DNA of 64,000 bases from Cyanobacteria bacterium SIG30 (GCA_015152475.1 SUTW01000005.1:1-64000); one strand, 5' to 3'; shown: positions 19,675-28,280, counted from the stretch's first letter. Notes: a model not told the origin generated them from the sequence alone. Numbers and translations are program-made.

Positions 19675-20900
19675 AGAATTTTTTTATTAAAACTTTAGGG
19701 TGTAAAACAAACCAAATTGAAGGACAGCTTATTTCCCAAAATATGCTTGAAAATGGTTTTGAAAAATCGCCAACTGTGACGGATGCTGATATTTATATTT
19801 TAAATTCTTGCGCTGTTACACATCATGCAGAAGCGCAAGCTAATTATCTTTTAGGGCAGGCAAAACGCCTAAATCCAAATATAAAAACGATATTGTGTGG
19901 TTGTATGCCACAAACAAATAAAGATGATATTAAAAATGCTGATATTATTTTAGGTAATACTGAAAAATTAAATATTGTTGATTACTTAAATAAAAGTAGT
20001 GTTAACGATATTTTTAATGAAGATAAATTTAGTTTTCATATTTTAAAATCGTCTTCTTCAACAAGACCAAGCATTAAAATACAGGACGGTTGCAATAATC
20101 GTTGCGCATATTGTATTATTCCTTACGCAAGAGGAAAATCGAGATCAAATTCAATTAAAAATATATTGGACCAAATTAATACATTAAAACCAAAAGAAAT
20201 TGTTTTGACTGGGATTCATTTAGGGCAATGGGGGCAGGATTTTAATCTTAAATTAATAGATTTACTTAAAGAAATTGAAAAAACTGATATTTTGAGATAC
20301 AGGTTAGGCTCTCTTTATGTAAATGAAATTGATGATGAATTATTAAATTTTCTTTTGAATAGTAAAAAATTTTGTCCGCATTTTCATTTGTCTCTTCAAA
20401 GCATGTGTGATAAGACTCTTAAAAACATGAATAGATTTTATACTGTTGAAGATGTTTTTAATTTAACTAATAAATTAAGATTTGATGTTCCCGTTTTTAT
20501 AGGATGTGATGTTATTGTTGGTTTTCCAGGCGAAACAGAAGAAGATTTTGAAACAACTTATCATAATTTAATTAAAGCAGGCGTTAATAAAATTCATGTT
20601 TTTCCTTATTCAAAAAGAAAAGGCACAAAAGCTTATGATATGGATAATCAGGTTCAGGAAAATACAAAAACAAATAGGGCAAAAAAACTGACAATTTTAT
20701 CAACAGCACTTTATAAAAAATTTGTTAAAAGCAATATGGATTTAGAACACGAATTTATTTTTGAAAAAAAATCAATTAAGACCGGACTAAATTGCGGTGT
20801 TACAAAGAATTATATAAAAGCTTTCTTTAAAGGCGAAACTGATTTAAAAGGAAGTTTTAAGAAGATTAAATTAAAAGATGCTTATAAAATAGACTTTTAA
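19671..20900 (+). CDS. mtaB: tRNA N6-threonylcarbamoyladenosine 2-methylthiotransferase
   Basis: A radical-SAM enzyme converting t6A37 to ms2t6A37 in tRNAs that read ANN codons. The 409-residue protein has three N-terminal cluster cysteines (TLGCKTNQ, NSCAVTH, CGCMPQ), the radical-SAM motif CNNRCAYCIIPYARG, and a C-terminal TRAM-like region. The ATG at 19671 overlaps the rlmD stop (ATGA); the track's start 21 bp upstream lies within rlmD. Together with rlmD this forms a small RNA-modification operon. Confidence 0.95.
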   Translation: MKNFFIKTLGCKTNQIEGQLISQNMLENGFEKSPTVTDADIYILNSCAVTHHAEAQANYLLGQAKRLNPNIKTILCGCMPQTNKDDIKNADIILGNTEKLNIVDYLNKSSVNDIFNEDKFSFHILKSSSSTRPSIKIQDGCNNRCAYCIIPYARGKSRSNSIKNILDQINTLKPKEIVLTGIHLGQWGQDFNLKLIDLLKEIEKTDILRYRLGSLYVNEIDDELLNFLLNSKKFCPHFHLSLQSMCDKTLKNMNRFYTVEDVFNLTNKLRFDVPVFIGCDVIVGFPGETEEDFETTYHNLIKAGVNKIHVFPYSKRKGTKAYDMDNQVQENTKTNRAKKLTILSTALYKKFVKSNMDLEHEFIFEKKSIKTGLNCGVTKNYIKAFFKGETDLKGSFKKIKLKDAYKIDF

Positions 20901-20940
20901 ATTTGTTGGTGTTTAAATTGTCTTATAGGGAGGAATTATC

Positions 20941-21981
20941 ATGATAGTTGTAATGGAACCTGGTGCTTCAGAGGCACAAATTGAAAGAGTTTCAGAATAT
21001 TTAGTTAAACATGGTTTTAAAATAAATTTAAATAGAGGTGACGTCTTAACTGTTATTGCCGCAATTGGTGATAAAAGATTGATTAACCCACACAGCATTT
21101 CATCACTTGAAGGTGTCCATGATGTTAAACTTATTCAAGAGCCTTATAAAATGGCATCAAAAAATGCTAAGGATAAAGATACTATTATAGAATTTAAAAA
21201 TGGGGTTAAAATCGGTGGAGACGCAAAACCTGTTTTGATGGTTGGTCCTTGTTCTGTCGAAAAAGATTATGAAGGACTTTTGAAGGTTGCAATTGCAGCC
21301 AAGGAAATGGGTTGTCAATTTTTAAGGGGCGGGGCTTTTAAACCAAGAACTTCTCCATATGATTTTCAAGGTCTTGAAGAAAAAGGGCTTCAATATCTTG
21401 CAAAAGCAAGCAAGGAAACAGGTCTGCTTGTTGTAACAGAAGTTATGGATACACTTGATATTCCTTTGATTTCTAAGTATGCAGACATTTTGCAAGTTGG
21501 TGCTCGCAATATGCAAAACTTTAAATTGTTAAAAGCTCTTGGTAAAATTAAAAAACCTGTTATGCTTAAAAGGGGTCCTGCTGCAACAATTAAAGAATTT
21601 TTACTTGCCGCAGAACATATTATGTATAATGGTAACCAAAACGTTATACTTTGTGAACGTGGTATTAAAAGTATTGACAGCGACTTTACAAGAAATACAC
21701 TTGATATTGCTGCAATTCCTATTATAAGAAAATATTCGCATTTGCCAATTGTTGTTGACCCTTCTCATGGTACTGGTCGTCGTTATTTGATTGAACCTAT
21801 GGGAAAAGCAGCTCTTATTGCAGGTGCTCATGGTCTTATGTTTGAGGTTCATCATGATCCTGATAACGCTTCATCGGATGGCGCACAAAGTTTGAGTATT
21901 GAGCAATTCAGAGAAGTTGCAAAAAGTTTTAATAAACTCATTGGAAGAATTGACTACGATAACAGAAATTCTAAAAATTAG
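20941..21981 (+). CDS. aroF: 3-deoxy-7-phosphoheptulonate (DAHP) synthase
   Basis: This catalyses the first step of the shikimate pathway, condensing PEP with erythrose 4-phosphate. The 346-residue type I-beta enzyme has an N-terminal ferredoxin-like regulatory domain (MIVVMEPGASEAQIERV...), then GPCSVE, RGGAFKPRTSPYDFQG, VGARNMQNF and VDPSHGTGRR, which hold the PEP and metal ligands. The N-terminal domain usually gives allosteric feedback by aromatic amino acids. It has GGGAGG 7 nt before the ATG and a strong terminator after the stop. Confidence 0.97.
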   Translation: MIVVMEPGASEAQIERVSEYLVKHGFKINLNRGDVLTVIAAIGDKRLINPHSISSLEGVHDVKLIQEPYKMASKNAKDKDTIIEFKNGVKIGGDAKPVLMVGPCSVEKDYEGLLKVAIAAKEMGCQFLRGGAFKPRTSPYDFQGLEEKGLQYLAKASKETGLLVVTEVMDTLDIPLISKYADILQVGARNMQNFKLLKALGKIKKPVMLKRGPAATIKEFLLAAEHIMYNGNQNVILCERGIKSIDSDFTRNTLDIAAIPIIRKYSHLPIVVDPSHGTGRRYLIEPMGKAALIAGAHGLMFEVHHDPDNASSDGAQSLSIEQFREVAKSFNKLIGRIDYDNRNSKN

Positions 21982-21993
21982 TTTAAATTCAAT

Positions 21994-22027
21994 ATTAAAA
22001 AGGCTAGATTTTTCTAGCCTTTTTAAT
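21994..22027. terminator. Strong bidirectional intrinsic terminator
   Basis: A perfect 15-bp stem (ATTAAAAAGGCTAGA / TCTAGCCTTTTTAAT) closes a TTTT loop. With A and T tracts on both sides it can end aroF on the plus strand and the tRNA transcript on the minus strand. Confidence 0.9.
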
Positions 22028-22035
22028 ATATAAAA

Positions 22036-22108
22036 GTGCTTGGGGGGAGTTGAACCCCCGACTTTCGGCTTCGGAAGACGATACTCTATCCAACTGAGTT
22101 ACAAGCAC
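22036..22108 (-). tRNA. tRNA-Arg (anticodon CCG)
   Basis: The minus strand folds as a full cloverleaf of 73 nt: a 7-bp acceptor GTGCTTG/CAAGCAC, D stem ACTC/GAGT with GG in the loop, anticodon loop TTCCGAA (CCG, reads CGG), a 5-nt variable loop, and T stem GGGGG/CCCCC with TTCAACT. The anticodon stem TCGTC/GCCGA has a T-C mismatch at pair 30:40. The base after the acceptor stem is T and CCA is not encoded. It sits 20 bp downstream of nifS and may be processed from a longer transcript. Confidence 0.92.
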
Positions 22109-22128
22109 ACCATAATTATTGTAAATTA

Positions 22129-23325
22129 TTATGCTTTGTGGCTTGCCCGTAGCTTTTCAATTTCGTCTTGGAATGGTGATATTCTTGTAAGTTTTTCAAT
22201 TACTTCAGGCATTTTTTCAATAACATAGTCAATTTCTTCTTCAGTGTTATATTTGCTTAAAGAAAATCTTATGCTTCCGTGAAGTGATGTGAATGGAACT
22301 CCCATTGCCTTTAAAACATGGCTTGCATCTAAGCTACCAGATGTACATGCGCTTCCTGAGCTTGCAAAGATACCAAGGTCACTAAGGTGTAATAATATAA
22401 GCTCTCCTTCAACATATTGAAAACCTATATTGGTTGTGTTAACAACTCTGTTCGCACTTGTTGAATTTAATTTTGCATTGAAAACATTTTTTAAAATACC
22501 TTGTTCTAATTTATCTCTTAGATATTTTACTTTTGTTTCTTCTAATTTTAAATTTTCTTCTGCAATTTGAGCAGCTTTTGCCATACCAACTATATATGGT
22601 ACATTTTCAGTTCCGGCTCTTTTGCCTCTTTCTTGATGCCCGCCTATAATCAAAGGTGATATTATAGTGCCTGATTTGACATAAAGAGCACCAATTCCCT
22701 TTGGTGCATGGAATTTGTGTCCAGATATTATAAGAAAATCAATAGGTGCTTTGCTTACATCTATTTTTATTTTTCCTGCAGCCTGCACGGCATCTGTAAA
22801 GAATTTGGTTTGAGGGTTAATTTCCTTAACCATTTTTGCAATATTTTCAACAGGATATATAACACCCGTTTCGTTATTCGCAGTCATAACAGACACAAGT
22901 AAGGTATCTTCTTTAATTGCATTTTTTAAACTATTTATATCAAGATCACCATTTGAATCAACATCAATATATGTTACTTTGTAGCCTTTTTTTTCAAGTT
23001 CTTTGTGTAGATTCAACACGCAAGGGTGTTCAACTTTTGTTGTTATTAAATGTTTTTTATTTTTGTTTTCTTCAAGAAGCCCTTTTATTGCCATATTTGC
23101 ACTTTCTGATGCACAAGATGTGAAATATATTTCTTTTGAGCTTTTTGCACCTACAAAATCTGCAATAACTTTCCTTGCGTCTTCTATTGCCTTATGTGGA
23201 GCTTGCGCTAGTGAATACATACTTGATGGGTTGCCATAGTTTTCCTTAAAGAAAGGCAACATTGCTTCAAGTACTTTTTCATCAACTTTTGTTGTTGCAT
23301 TGTTGTCTAAATAGATTTCTTTCAT
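22129..23325 (-). CDS. nifS: Cysteine desulfurase, NifS type
   Basis: This PLP enzyme removes sulfur from cysteine for iron-sulfur cluster building. The 398-residue protein has YLDNNATTKVD at the N-terminus, the PLP lysine in SGHKFHAPKGIGALY, and the active-site cysteine in SSGSACTSG. Its ATG overlaps the nifU stop by 4 bp, so a stoichiometric partner is made from one mRNA. No nitrogenase genes are in the window, and the pair is likely the general ISC-like system here, as in other anaerobes. Confidence 0.96.
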   Translation of the reverse strand: MKEIYLDNNATTKVDEKVLEAMLPFFKENYGNPSSMYSLAQAPHKAIEDARKVIADFVGAKSSKEIYFTSCASESANMAIKGLLEENKNKKHLITTKVEHPCVLNLHKELEKKGYKVTYIDVDSNGDLDINSLKNAIKEDTLLVSVMTANNETGVIYPVENIAKMVKEINPQTKFFTDAVQAAGKIKIDVSKAPIDFLIISGHKFHAPKGIGALYVKSGTIISPLIIGGHQERGKRAGTENVPYIVGMAKAAQIAEENLKLEETKVKYLRDKLEQGILKNVFNAKLNSTSANRVVNTTNIGFQYVEGELILLHLSDLGIFASSGSACTSGSLDASHVLKAMGVPFTSLHGSIRFSLSKYNTEEEIDYVIEKMPEVIEKLTRISPFQDEIEKLRASHKA

Positions 23326-24131
23326 TGTTGAACCTCTATTACAACTATGTCTTTGTCAACGTGTTCTTTAAGTTGCGCTTCGACAAAGTTTTTAAGTGTC
23401 GCAGTTGAGTTGCAACAACTTTTGCAAGCGCCAATTAATTTTACATATACTTCTTTGCCTTTTACGTCAACAAGTTCAACACCGCCACTATCTTTTGCAA
23501 GTTCAGTTGCGATTAATTTTTCTAAAACATTGTTTACTTTAAGTGCAAATTGAACTGGTGTTAAATTTGATGTTTCTATAACACCTTCTTCTTCCAATAT
23601 TTTTTTAATATTGTTTTTGCAACCACCGCACGCGCCACCTGCATATGTTGCCTCTTGTATTTCTTCAAGAGTTTTTGCACCTTTTTTAATAGCTTCAATT
23701 ATTTCGTTTTTTGAAATTCCAAAGCAATTACATATAATTTTATTTTCTTTTTTTGGTTTTTCTTCTTTGAAATAACCTTTTAGCGCATCTTCTAGTGCTT
23801 CTTTACCCATAACCGAACAATGCATTTTTGCGGGAGGAAGTCCGCCTAACATATCTGCTATATCCTGGTTTGTGATTTTTTTGGCTTCTTCTACGTGTTT
23901 TCCAATTATCATTTCTGTTAAAATGCTTGAACTTGCAACAGCTGAGCCACAACCAAATGTTTGAAATTTCGCATCTGTGATTATGCCATTTTTATCTATT
24001 TTTAAATATAATTTCAAAGCGTCTCCGCAAGATAGGGAGCCTGCTTCACCTATAGCTGTTGCATTTTTAATTGACCCTACATTTTTTGGATTTGTATAAT
24101 GTTCTTTAACTTTTTCTGAATAGTCCCACAT
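23322..24131 (-). CDS. nifU: NifU-type iron-sulfur cluster scaffold (three-domain)
   Basis: Scaffold on which NifS-derived sulfur and iron are assembled. The 269-residue protein keeps all three NifU parts: an IscU-like domain (~1-125: SCGDALKLY, FQTFGCGSAVASS, MHCSVMGKEAL), a central BFD-like [2Fe-2S] domain (CNCFGISKNEI, YAGGACGGCKNN), and a C-terminal Nfu domain with GACKSCC in the CxxC position. AGAGGGA precedes the ATG. It is followed directly by nifS (4-bp overlap). Confidence 0.96.
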   Translation of the reverse strand: MWDYSEKVKEHYTNPKNVGSIKNATAIGEAGSLSCGDALKLYLKIDKNGIITDAKFQTFGCGSAVASSSILTEMIIGKHVEEAKKITNQDIADMLGGLPPAKMHCSVMGKEALEDALKGYFKEEKPKKENKIICNCFGISKNEIIEAIKKGAKTLEEIQEATYAGGACGGCKNNIKKILEEEGVIETSNLTPVQFALKVNNVLEKLIATELAKDSGGVELVDVKGKEVYVKLIGACKSCCNSTATLKNFVEAQLKEHVDKDIVVIEVQQ

Positions 24132-24207
24132 ATTTTTCCCTCTCTATTAAATTGTAACTCAAAAATACTACTTGTATAGGGTGTTTTTTTATTAAAAATG
24201 TTCCATA

Positions 24208-24729
24208 ATGTCCAATATGGAAAAGTTTTTGCAAAATTCTTTTAAGGCCTTAAAGGCTTTTAAAATCCATAAAAACGAGGATTATACCAATAATCCGATT
24301 ACTTTTGGCGAGAATATTTTTAACCAGCAGGAAAAAGAGCCAACTTTTGTTTTTGAGCCTTCTTTTTTTGATGAACAAATTCCTAGGCTTAATGATTTAG
24401 ACAGTAATATTTTAGCAAAAAGCGGAAATGTTTTTAATATTAATAATCGAGCCGATATTGAAAAAGAGATTGAAAATATTAAAAAAATTCTTGATGATTC
24501 TGAAAAAAGCAACAGTATTTTAAAAAAAGCTTTCCCTAAACTTTATAATAGAAAACTTTTAAAATGTACCCTTAAAAGAATTGATACTTTAAGGCAGACA
24601 ACTAATTTTATAAATACAAAACAAATTCCTTTCGGGGAAAACGAAAAAAGATATAAAGAGCTTACTGAATATTTAAGTGAAATTAATTATTTGCAAGCAA
24701 AATTAAGCAAAGAACTTTATAGTAAATAG
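24208..24729 (+). CDS. Unknown 173-residue protein
   Basis: I do not recognise a family. The protein is helical and lysine/glutamate rich, with NPITFGENIF (~residue 30) and QIPFGENEKR (~140), a shared (I)xFGEN element. No signal peptide or membrane segment. There is no clear Shine-Dalgarno. A CATAAT box ends 7 nt before a second ATG at 24217, which could be the true start of a leaderless message. It ends immediately before the stop of the convergent 61-residue gene. Coding is supported by a full-length open frame with normal codon use. Confidence 0.65.
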   Translation: MSNMEKFLQNSFKALKAFKIHKNEDYTNNPITFGENIFNQQEKEPTFVFEPSFFDEQIPRLNDLDSNILAKSGNVFNINNRADIEKEIENIKKILDDSEKSNSILKKAFPKLYNRKLLKCTLKRIDTLRQTTNFINTKQIPFGENEKRYKELTEYLSEINYLQAKLSKELYSK

Positions 24730-24915
24730 TTATTTAGAAGTGAATTTTCTGATACTATCTAATTTAGAATTTATAAAGCGGTCGGCAACTGCTTGTTCGT
24801 AAAGCTTTGATAATTTACTTGAAATATACATTTCTGAATTATCTCTGCAACTGCGTTTTGTTTGCAGATTATAACCAAAACTTAATATGTTACTATTTAT
24901 TGCTCTAATTTTCAT
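24730..24915 (-). CDS. Small unknown protein (61 aa) with N-terminal ILSFG motif
   Basis: A short, basic protein beginning MKIRAINSNILSFGYN, whose start resembles the unknown gene at 13809 (MNIKQI...ISFKG) and the one at 58343 (MRINPVINF). The rest looks like one or two helices (KLSKLYEQAVADRFINSK). AAGG lies 6 nt before the ATG, which supports translation. It abuts the convergent 24208 gene. Function unknown. Confidence 0.6.
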   Translation of the reverse strand: MKIRAINSNILSFGYNLQTKRSCRDNSEMYISSKLSKLYEQAVADRFINSKLDSIRKFTSK

Positions 24916-25119
24916 TCTTAACCTTGCATCTACTTTTTATGTGCTCTTTCATTTTAATAAAAAAACATAATATGTCAAAAAATTGCTCCGTTATTAATAT
25001 TTTGTTTATTTTTTTTTACAAATGTTAAGTTTTGTTAAATTAATATATACAAAATAAGCAACTTTTATATATCTTTTGTTTTTATTAAGATGTGAGCTAA
25101 AAAGAAAAGGATAAAGAGT

Positions 25120-25563
25120 ATGTCTTGGGTATTAGCAGATATGGTTAATCAACAATTAACAGCAAGAGAATCAGAATTTGAATTCGCTCTTATGAAATTA
25201 AGTAGCGATAAAGATTATTTTCATATGGTTCAATCATCTATACTTAATGATATAACTACTCATTATACTAATGAAAATGATTTAGTTGAACAAGAATACG
25301 AACAAAAAATGAAAGGCAAAGACCCAAGCAGTAATGAATATTTACAATTGAGTCTTGAAAAAAACTCAAAATTACAAGAATTAAATAATAGCCAAACAAA
25401 TGAAATACAAGCACATCAAGATCGTGTTGACAGAAAAGAAGTTTATTATGATTCAAGACAAGAAATGATTGAAGCTCAACTTAAAGATATTAGAGCCCAA
25501 AAAGAAACTTGGAGCGATTACAAACAAAAAGCGGTCGAAGAAGAATGTTCTTACTTTAAATAA
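25120..25563 (+). CDS. Unknown 147-residue coiled-coil protein
   Basis: A highly charged, Gln/Glu/Lys-rich protein predicted to be almost all helix, with one cysteine near the end (EEECSYFK). It has no signal peptide, membrane span or known motif that I can name. It is monocistronic: about 200 bp of AT-rich upstream sequence, AAAAGGATAAAGAGT ahead of the ATG, and its own intrinsic terminator. The size and all-helical character recall small secreted or filament-associated helical proteins, but nothing in the sequence proves that. Confidence 0.8.
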   Translation: MSWVLADMVNQQLTARESEFEFALMKLSSDKDYFHMVQSSILNDITTHYTNENDLVEQEYEQKMKGKDPSSNEYLQLSLEKNSKLQELNNSQTNEIQAHQDRVDRKEVYYDSRQEMIEAQLKDIRAQKETWSDYKQKAVEEECSYFK

Positions 25564-25593
25564 AAATTAAAAATTAAAAAATATATACCTTTC

Positions 25594-25627
25594 AAGGAGA
25601 ATTTATATTCTCCTTTTTGTTTTTTTA
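25594..25627 (+). terminator. Intrinsic terminator of the 147-aa gene
   Basis: A 9-bp stem AAGGAGAAT / ATTCTCCTT with loop TTAT, followed by TTTGTTTTTT on the plus strand. Confidence 0.85.
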
Positions 25628-25745
25628 AATAAAAAAAGAGCCGTCTTAAAGGCGGCTACCAGACTTGGGGAGGAGGTTCAGATAAGGAATATTTCCTTAT
25701 CCCTTCTTTTAATCTTTACGTCATGACTTTTAAAAAACTTTATTG
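25624..25745 (-). ncRNA. Candidate small RNA with anti-Shine-Dalgarno segment
   Basis: The 305-bp gap 25564-25868 has no gene but is structured. On the minus strand it reads as a 9-bp hairpin GATAAGGAA-ATA-TTCCTTATC (25681-25701), then single-stranded ACCTCCTCCCCAAG (complement of 25664-25677), then an intrinsic terminator: stem AGCCGCC/GACGGCT-type hairpin (25639-25657) followed by CTTTTTTT. The C-rich segment pairs perfectly with GGGGAGGAGG, so it could mask ribosome sites. The 5' end is not defined; no strong -35/-10 was found between 25745 and 25815. On the plus strand there is no T tract after the hairpins, so minus is favoured. Confidence 0.4.
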
Positions 25746-25811
25746 ATTTTTCTTTTTTTCATACAAATAAAGTAGATTGTTTTTAAATTTTAAAAATTAG
25801 TATAAATAAAC

Positions 25812-25842
25812 ATTGAAAAAGCTCCTATTTTAAAGGAGCTTT
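25812..25842 (-). terminator. Intrinsic terminator of the 116-aa gene
   Basis: On the minus strand AAAGCTCCT-loop-AGGAGCTTT runs into TTTTTC, 27 bp beyond the stop of the 25869 gene. It separates that gene from the candidate small RNA. Confidence 0.75.
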
Positions 25843-25868
25843 CAGTAAACTTAAATTTAAACTTATAA

Positions 25869-26219
25869 TTAAAATGGTTTTGTTTGATTTAGTTTATTTC
25901 TTAAATCTCTAAAACGCTGTATATCTTCTTGTGCTTTAGATGTTTCTTTAAATAAAACTTGTGCTGCTGGATGAACCATAATAATTGAATCTATATGAAT
26001 TTCCAAAAAGTCATATCTTCTTGGTGCGGCAACAGAGTTTTTTGTCATTAATTCAACATTGGTAACTGCCAAAAATCTTCTTTCGTTGTCGTTCAAAAGT
26101 TCTGTAAGTTCTCTATTTGTGCTTGCATATTTTGAAACATAAACAGTACCTTTGATATCGTGGTCTTTTGTAATTATGTAAACCTCTATTGGAGTTGTAT
26201 CTTCTCTGCTTTTTGCCAT
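25869..26219 (-). CDS. Unknown 116-residue protein, beta-rich conserved-type domain
   Basis: A cytosolic-looking protein with a compact beta-type domain (VYIITKDHDIKGTVYVSK, RRFLAVTNVELM, DFLEIHIDSIIMVHP) followed by a charged helical tail. It resembles cyanobacterial-lineage domains of unknown function that begin with 'hKGTVhhs' and include 'RFLALTDV', but I cannot name a Pfam entry with certainty. AAGAGGT is 6 nt before the ATG, and it has its own terminator, so it is monocistronic. It is divergent from the GGDEF/HD-GYP gene. Confidence 0.8.
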   Translation of the reverse strand: MAKSREDTTPIEVYIITKDHDIKGTVYVSKYASTNRELTELLNDNERRFLAVTNVELMTKNSVAAPRRYDFLEIHIDSIIMVHPAAQVLFKETSKAQEDIQRFRDLRNKLNQTKPF

Positions 26220-26426
26220 TTAAATACCTCTTATAACTTCTCTTTTTTTATTATAGTATATTTTTTAAAATAAGGCTAGTTAATTTTTTTATATTTTTTA
26301 ATAATTGGGGCTTTTTGATAGATTTTTTCTCTTAAGTATGTTATAATTCTTAACAAAGTATCAATTATTTTATTTCAGCTGATTTGTATTTGTATAATTA
26401 CCCATGTTGTGTAAGGTTAGAAAAGT

Positions 26427-28280
26427 TTGAATTCAGAGAATAGAACAGACAAGAAAATACAGAATTCCATGAATGAAACCCTTGGCTATGAAGGCATTGG
26501 GGGATTTTCCAACCCCATAAAAAACCACGGGCTTCAAAGAACTAACAGACAAACCGTAAATAGACTCTATAGTTCATATAACAAAACAAATTCAAAAACT
26601 TATCTGCAGGATTATGCGGATTTATTAAAAGAGCTGAATGCAATTTTTGCAACCAATTTTAACAGTAATCAGCTTTTTTATTCCCTTCACAATATTTTGG
26701 TAAATCATGAATTAGTTAATTTTACGGCACTTGGTTTAGTTAGTGATTCTTCTCAATGTATAAATGTGAGATTGCTTGATAAAGCGGGTTCATCTTATAT
26801 GTCAAAAATTTTATTGACAGCGGAAGATAACTTGATTATTAAAGCTTTTAATACGAGACAAAATCAAATTAATCATGATTCTGATTTTCTTAAAATACCA
26901 TATTTATCAAAATCGCAAGTTATCGTTTTTCCACTTTTGGTAAAAGGTGATGTTCTTGGTGTTTATATAATTGGTTGTGAAAGCCAAAGTATTACTCTTG
27001 GAGTAGAGCTTTATAACTTAATTACAAGAATGATGTCTTATTTTATTCAAAACGAACAACTAAGCGAGATTGTGACAAAAAATACGGATATTGATTCGCT
27101 TACAGGTCTTGCTAATCACAAGAGTCTTCAAGAAGAATTGGCATCTCAACTTAAAATTGCTCAGCAAAATGATTCAAAAGTTTCAATTTGCTTATTTGAT
27201 ATTTTGAATATTTCCCAAATTAACCGTGAATTTGGTCACGCTAAAGGCGATGAAATTATTAAAGCTGTTGCAAATAAAATTTCTCAAAATAATAGAAATA
27301 CTGATTTTGCCGGCAGATATGGTGGCGATGAAATTGCAGTTATAATGCCAGGTGCAAGTACTGAAGAAGCAAAATATGTCGCAGAATATTTGAATTATAC
27401 AATAAGCTGTATTTATATTGATGACGTTGGACCAGTTAAAGTTAGTGCTGGTATTGCAACATATCCAGATACAACAGTGGATCAAGAAAAATTATTAATT
27501 TTGGCTGAACAAGCCATGGGTATTTCAAAGAGTAAAAGTTACGAAAGTGGCAACTCGGTTATTGTCACAAGCCAAGATGTTGATTTCTGGGATGATGACG
27601 CCCTTAAATCTTTTGCTGAAATTTTAATAAGACGTCATGCACAAATTGGTATTAACTTTGAAGAAGAACTTGTAAGTAAATTCCATGATGAAAAGATTAT
27701 ATCTAATCAACATTTACTTGAAGTTGTTAAATCTCTTGCAAGCACGATAGATGCTAAAGATACTTATACAAAAGGTCACTCAACTTCTGTTTCAAGATAT
27801 TCAGAAGCACTTGCTCGTGCAATTAATCTTCCTGAAGTTGAAGTTGAACGCATTAAACTTGGCGCACTTCTTCATGATATTGGTAAAATTGGTATTCCAG
27901 AAAACATTTTAAGAAAACCAACTATGCTTAATGATGAAGAGTGGGAAATTATGAAACAGCATCCTACAATTGGTGCTGATAAGGTTCTTGCACCAAATGA
28001 ATCATTAAGAGATTTGATTCCTATGGTTAAATTCCATCATGAACATTATGATGGAACTGGTTACCCATTTGGTTTAAAGGGTGAAGAAATTCCTTTATCT
28101 GCGCGTATTGTTTCAATCGCAGATGCTTTTCATGCGCTTGTTAGTGACAGACCTTATCGCAAGGGTTTAAGTATTAATAAAGCTTGTGAAATTTTAAAAA
28201 TGGGCGCTAATGTTCAATGGGACAGAGAATTAGTTAGACAGTTTGTTCAAATTGCGCCTTCGCTTTCAACAAGTGTATAG
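26427..28280 (+). CDS. Cyclic-di-GMP protein with GAF-like, GGDEF and HD-GYP domains
   Basis: A 617-residue signalling protein. Residues ~60-210 look like a GAF-type sensor (FPLLVKGDVLGVYIIG). A GGDEF domain follows (~225-375) with RYGGDEIAVIMP, where the last motif residue is Ile instead of Phe; an inhibitory I-site RNTD lies exactly 5 residues before GGDE. The HD-GYP phosphodiesterase (~430-600) keeps HDIGKIGIP and HHEHYDGTGYP. Synthesis activity may be weak while hydrolysis looks intact. The start is a TTG with AAGG 10 nt upstream; TATAAT lies at 26393. Such proteins often control pilus and surface behaviour, which fits the pilin genes downstream. Confidence 0.93.
   Translation: MNSENRTDKKIQNSMNETLGYEGIGGFSNPIKNHGLQRTNRQTVNRLYSSYNKTNSKTYLQDYADLLKELNAIFATNFNSNQLFYSLHNILVNHELVNFTALGLVSDSSQCINVRLLDKAGSSYMSKILLTAEDNLIIKAFNTRQNQINHDSDFLKIPYLSKSQVIVFPLLVKGDVLGVYIIGCESQSITLGVELYNLITRMMSYFIQNEQLSEIVTKNTDIDSLTGLANHKSLQEELASQLKIAQQNDSKVSICLFDILNISQINREFGHAKGDEIIKAVANKISQNNRNTDFAGRYGGDEIAVIMPGASTEEAKYVAEYLNYTISCIYIDDVGPVKVSAGIATYPDTTVDQEKLLILAEQAMGISKSKSYESGNSVIVTSQDVDFWDDDALKSFAEILIRRHAQIGINFEEELVSKFHDEKIISNQHLLEVVKSLASTIDAKDTYTKGHSTSVSRYSEALARAINLPEVEVERIKLGALLHDIGKIGIPENILRKPTMLNDEEWEIMKQHPTIGADKVLAPNESLRDLIPMVKFHHEHYDGTGYPFGLKGEEIPLSARIVSIADAFHALVSDRPYRKGLSINKACEILKMGANVQWDRELVRQFVQIAPSLSTSV

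Noticed and set aside
22040-22228. ORF starting MGGVEPPTFGFGRR
   Set aside because: This is the usual spurious translation of the antisense of a tRNA gene; it covers the tRNA-Arg and the end of nifS.
22129-24131. nifU/nifS as evidence of nitrogen fixation
   Set aside because: No nifHDK or other nitrogenase genes are present; NifU/NifS-type systems serve general iron-sulfur assembly in many anaerobes.
24916-25119. Intergenic 204 bp as a hidden gene
   Set aside because: Very AT-rich, with stops in all frames and no ribosome site apart from that of the 25120 gene.
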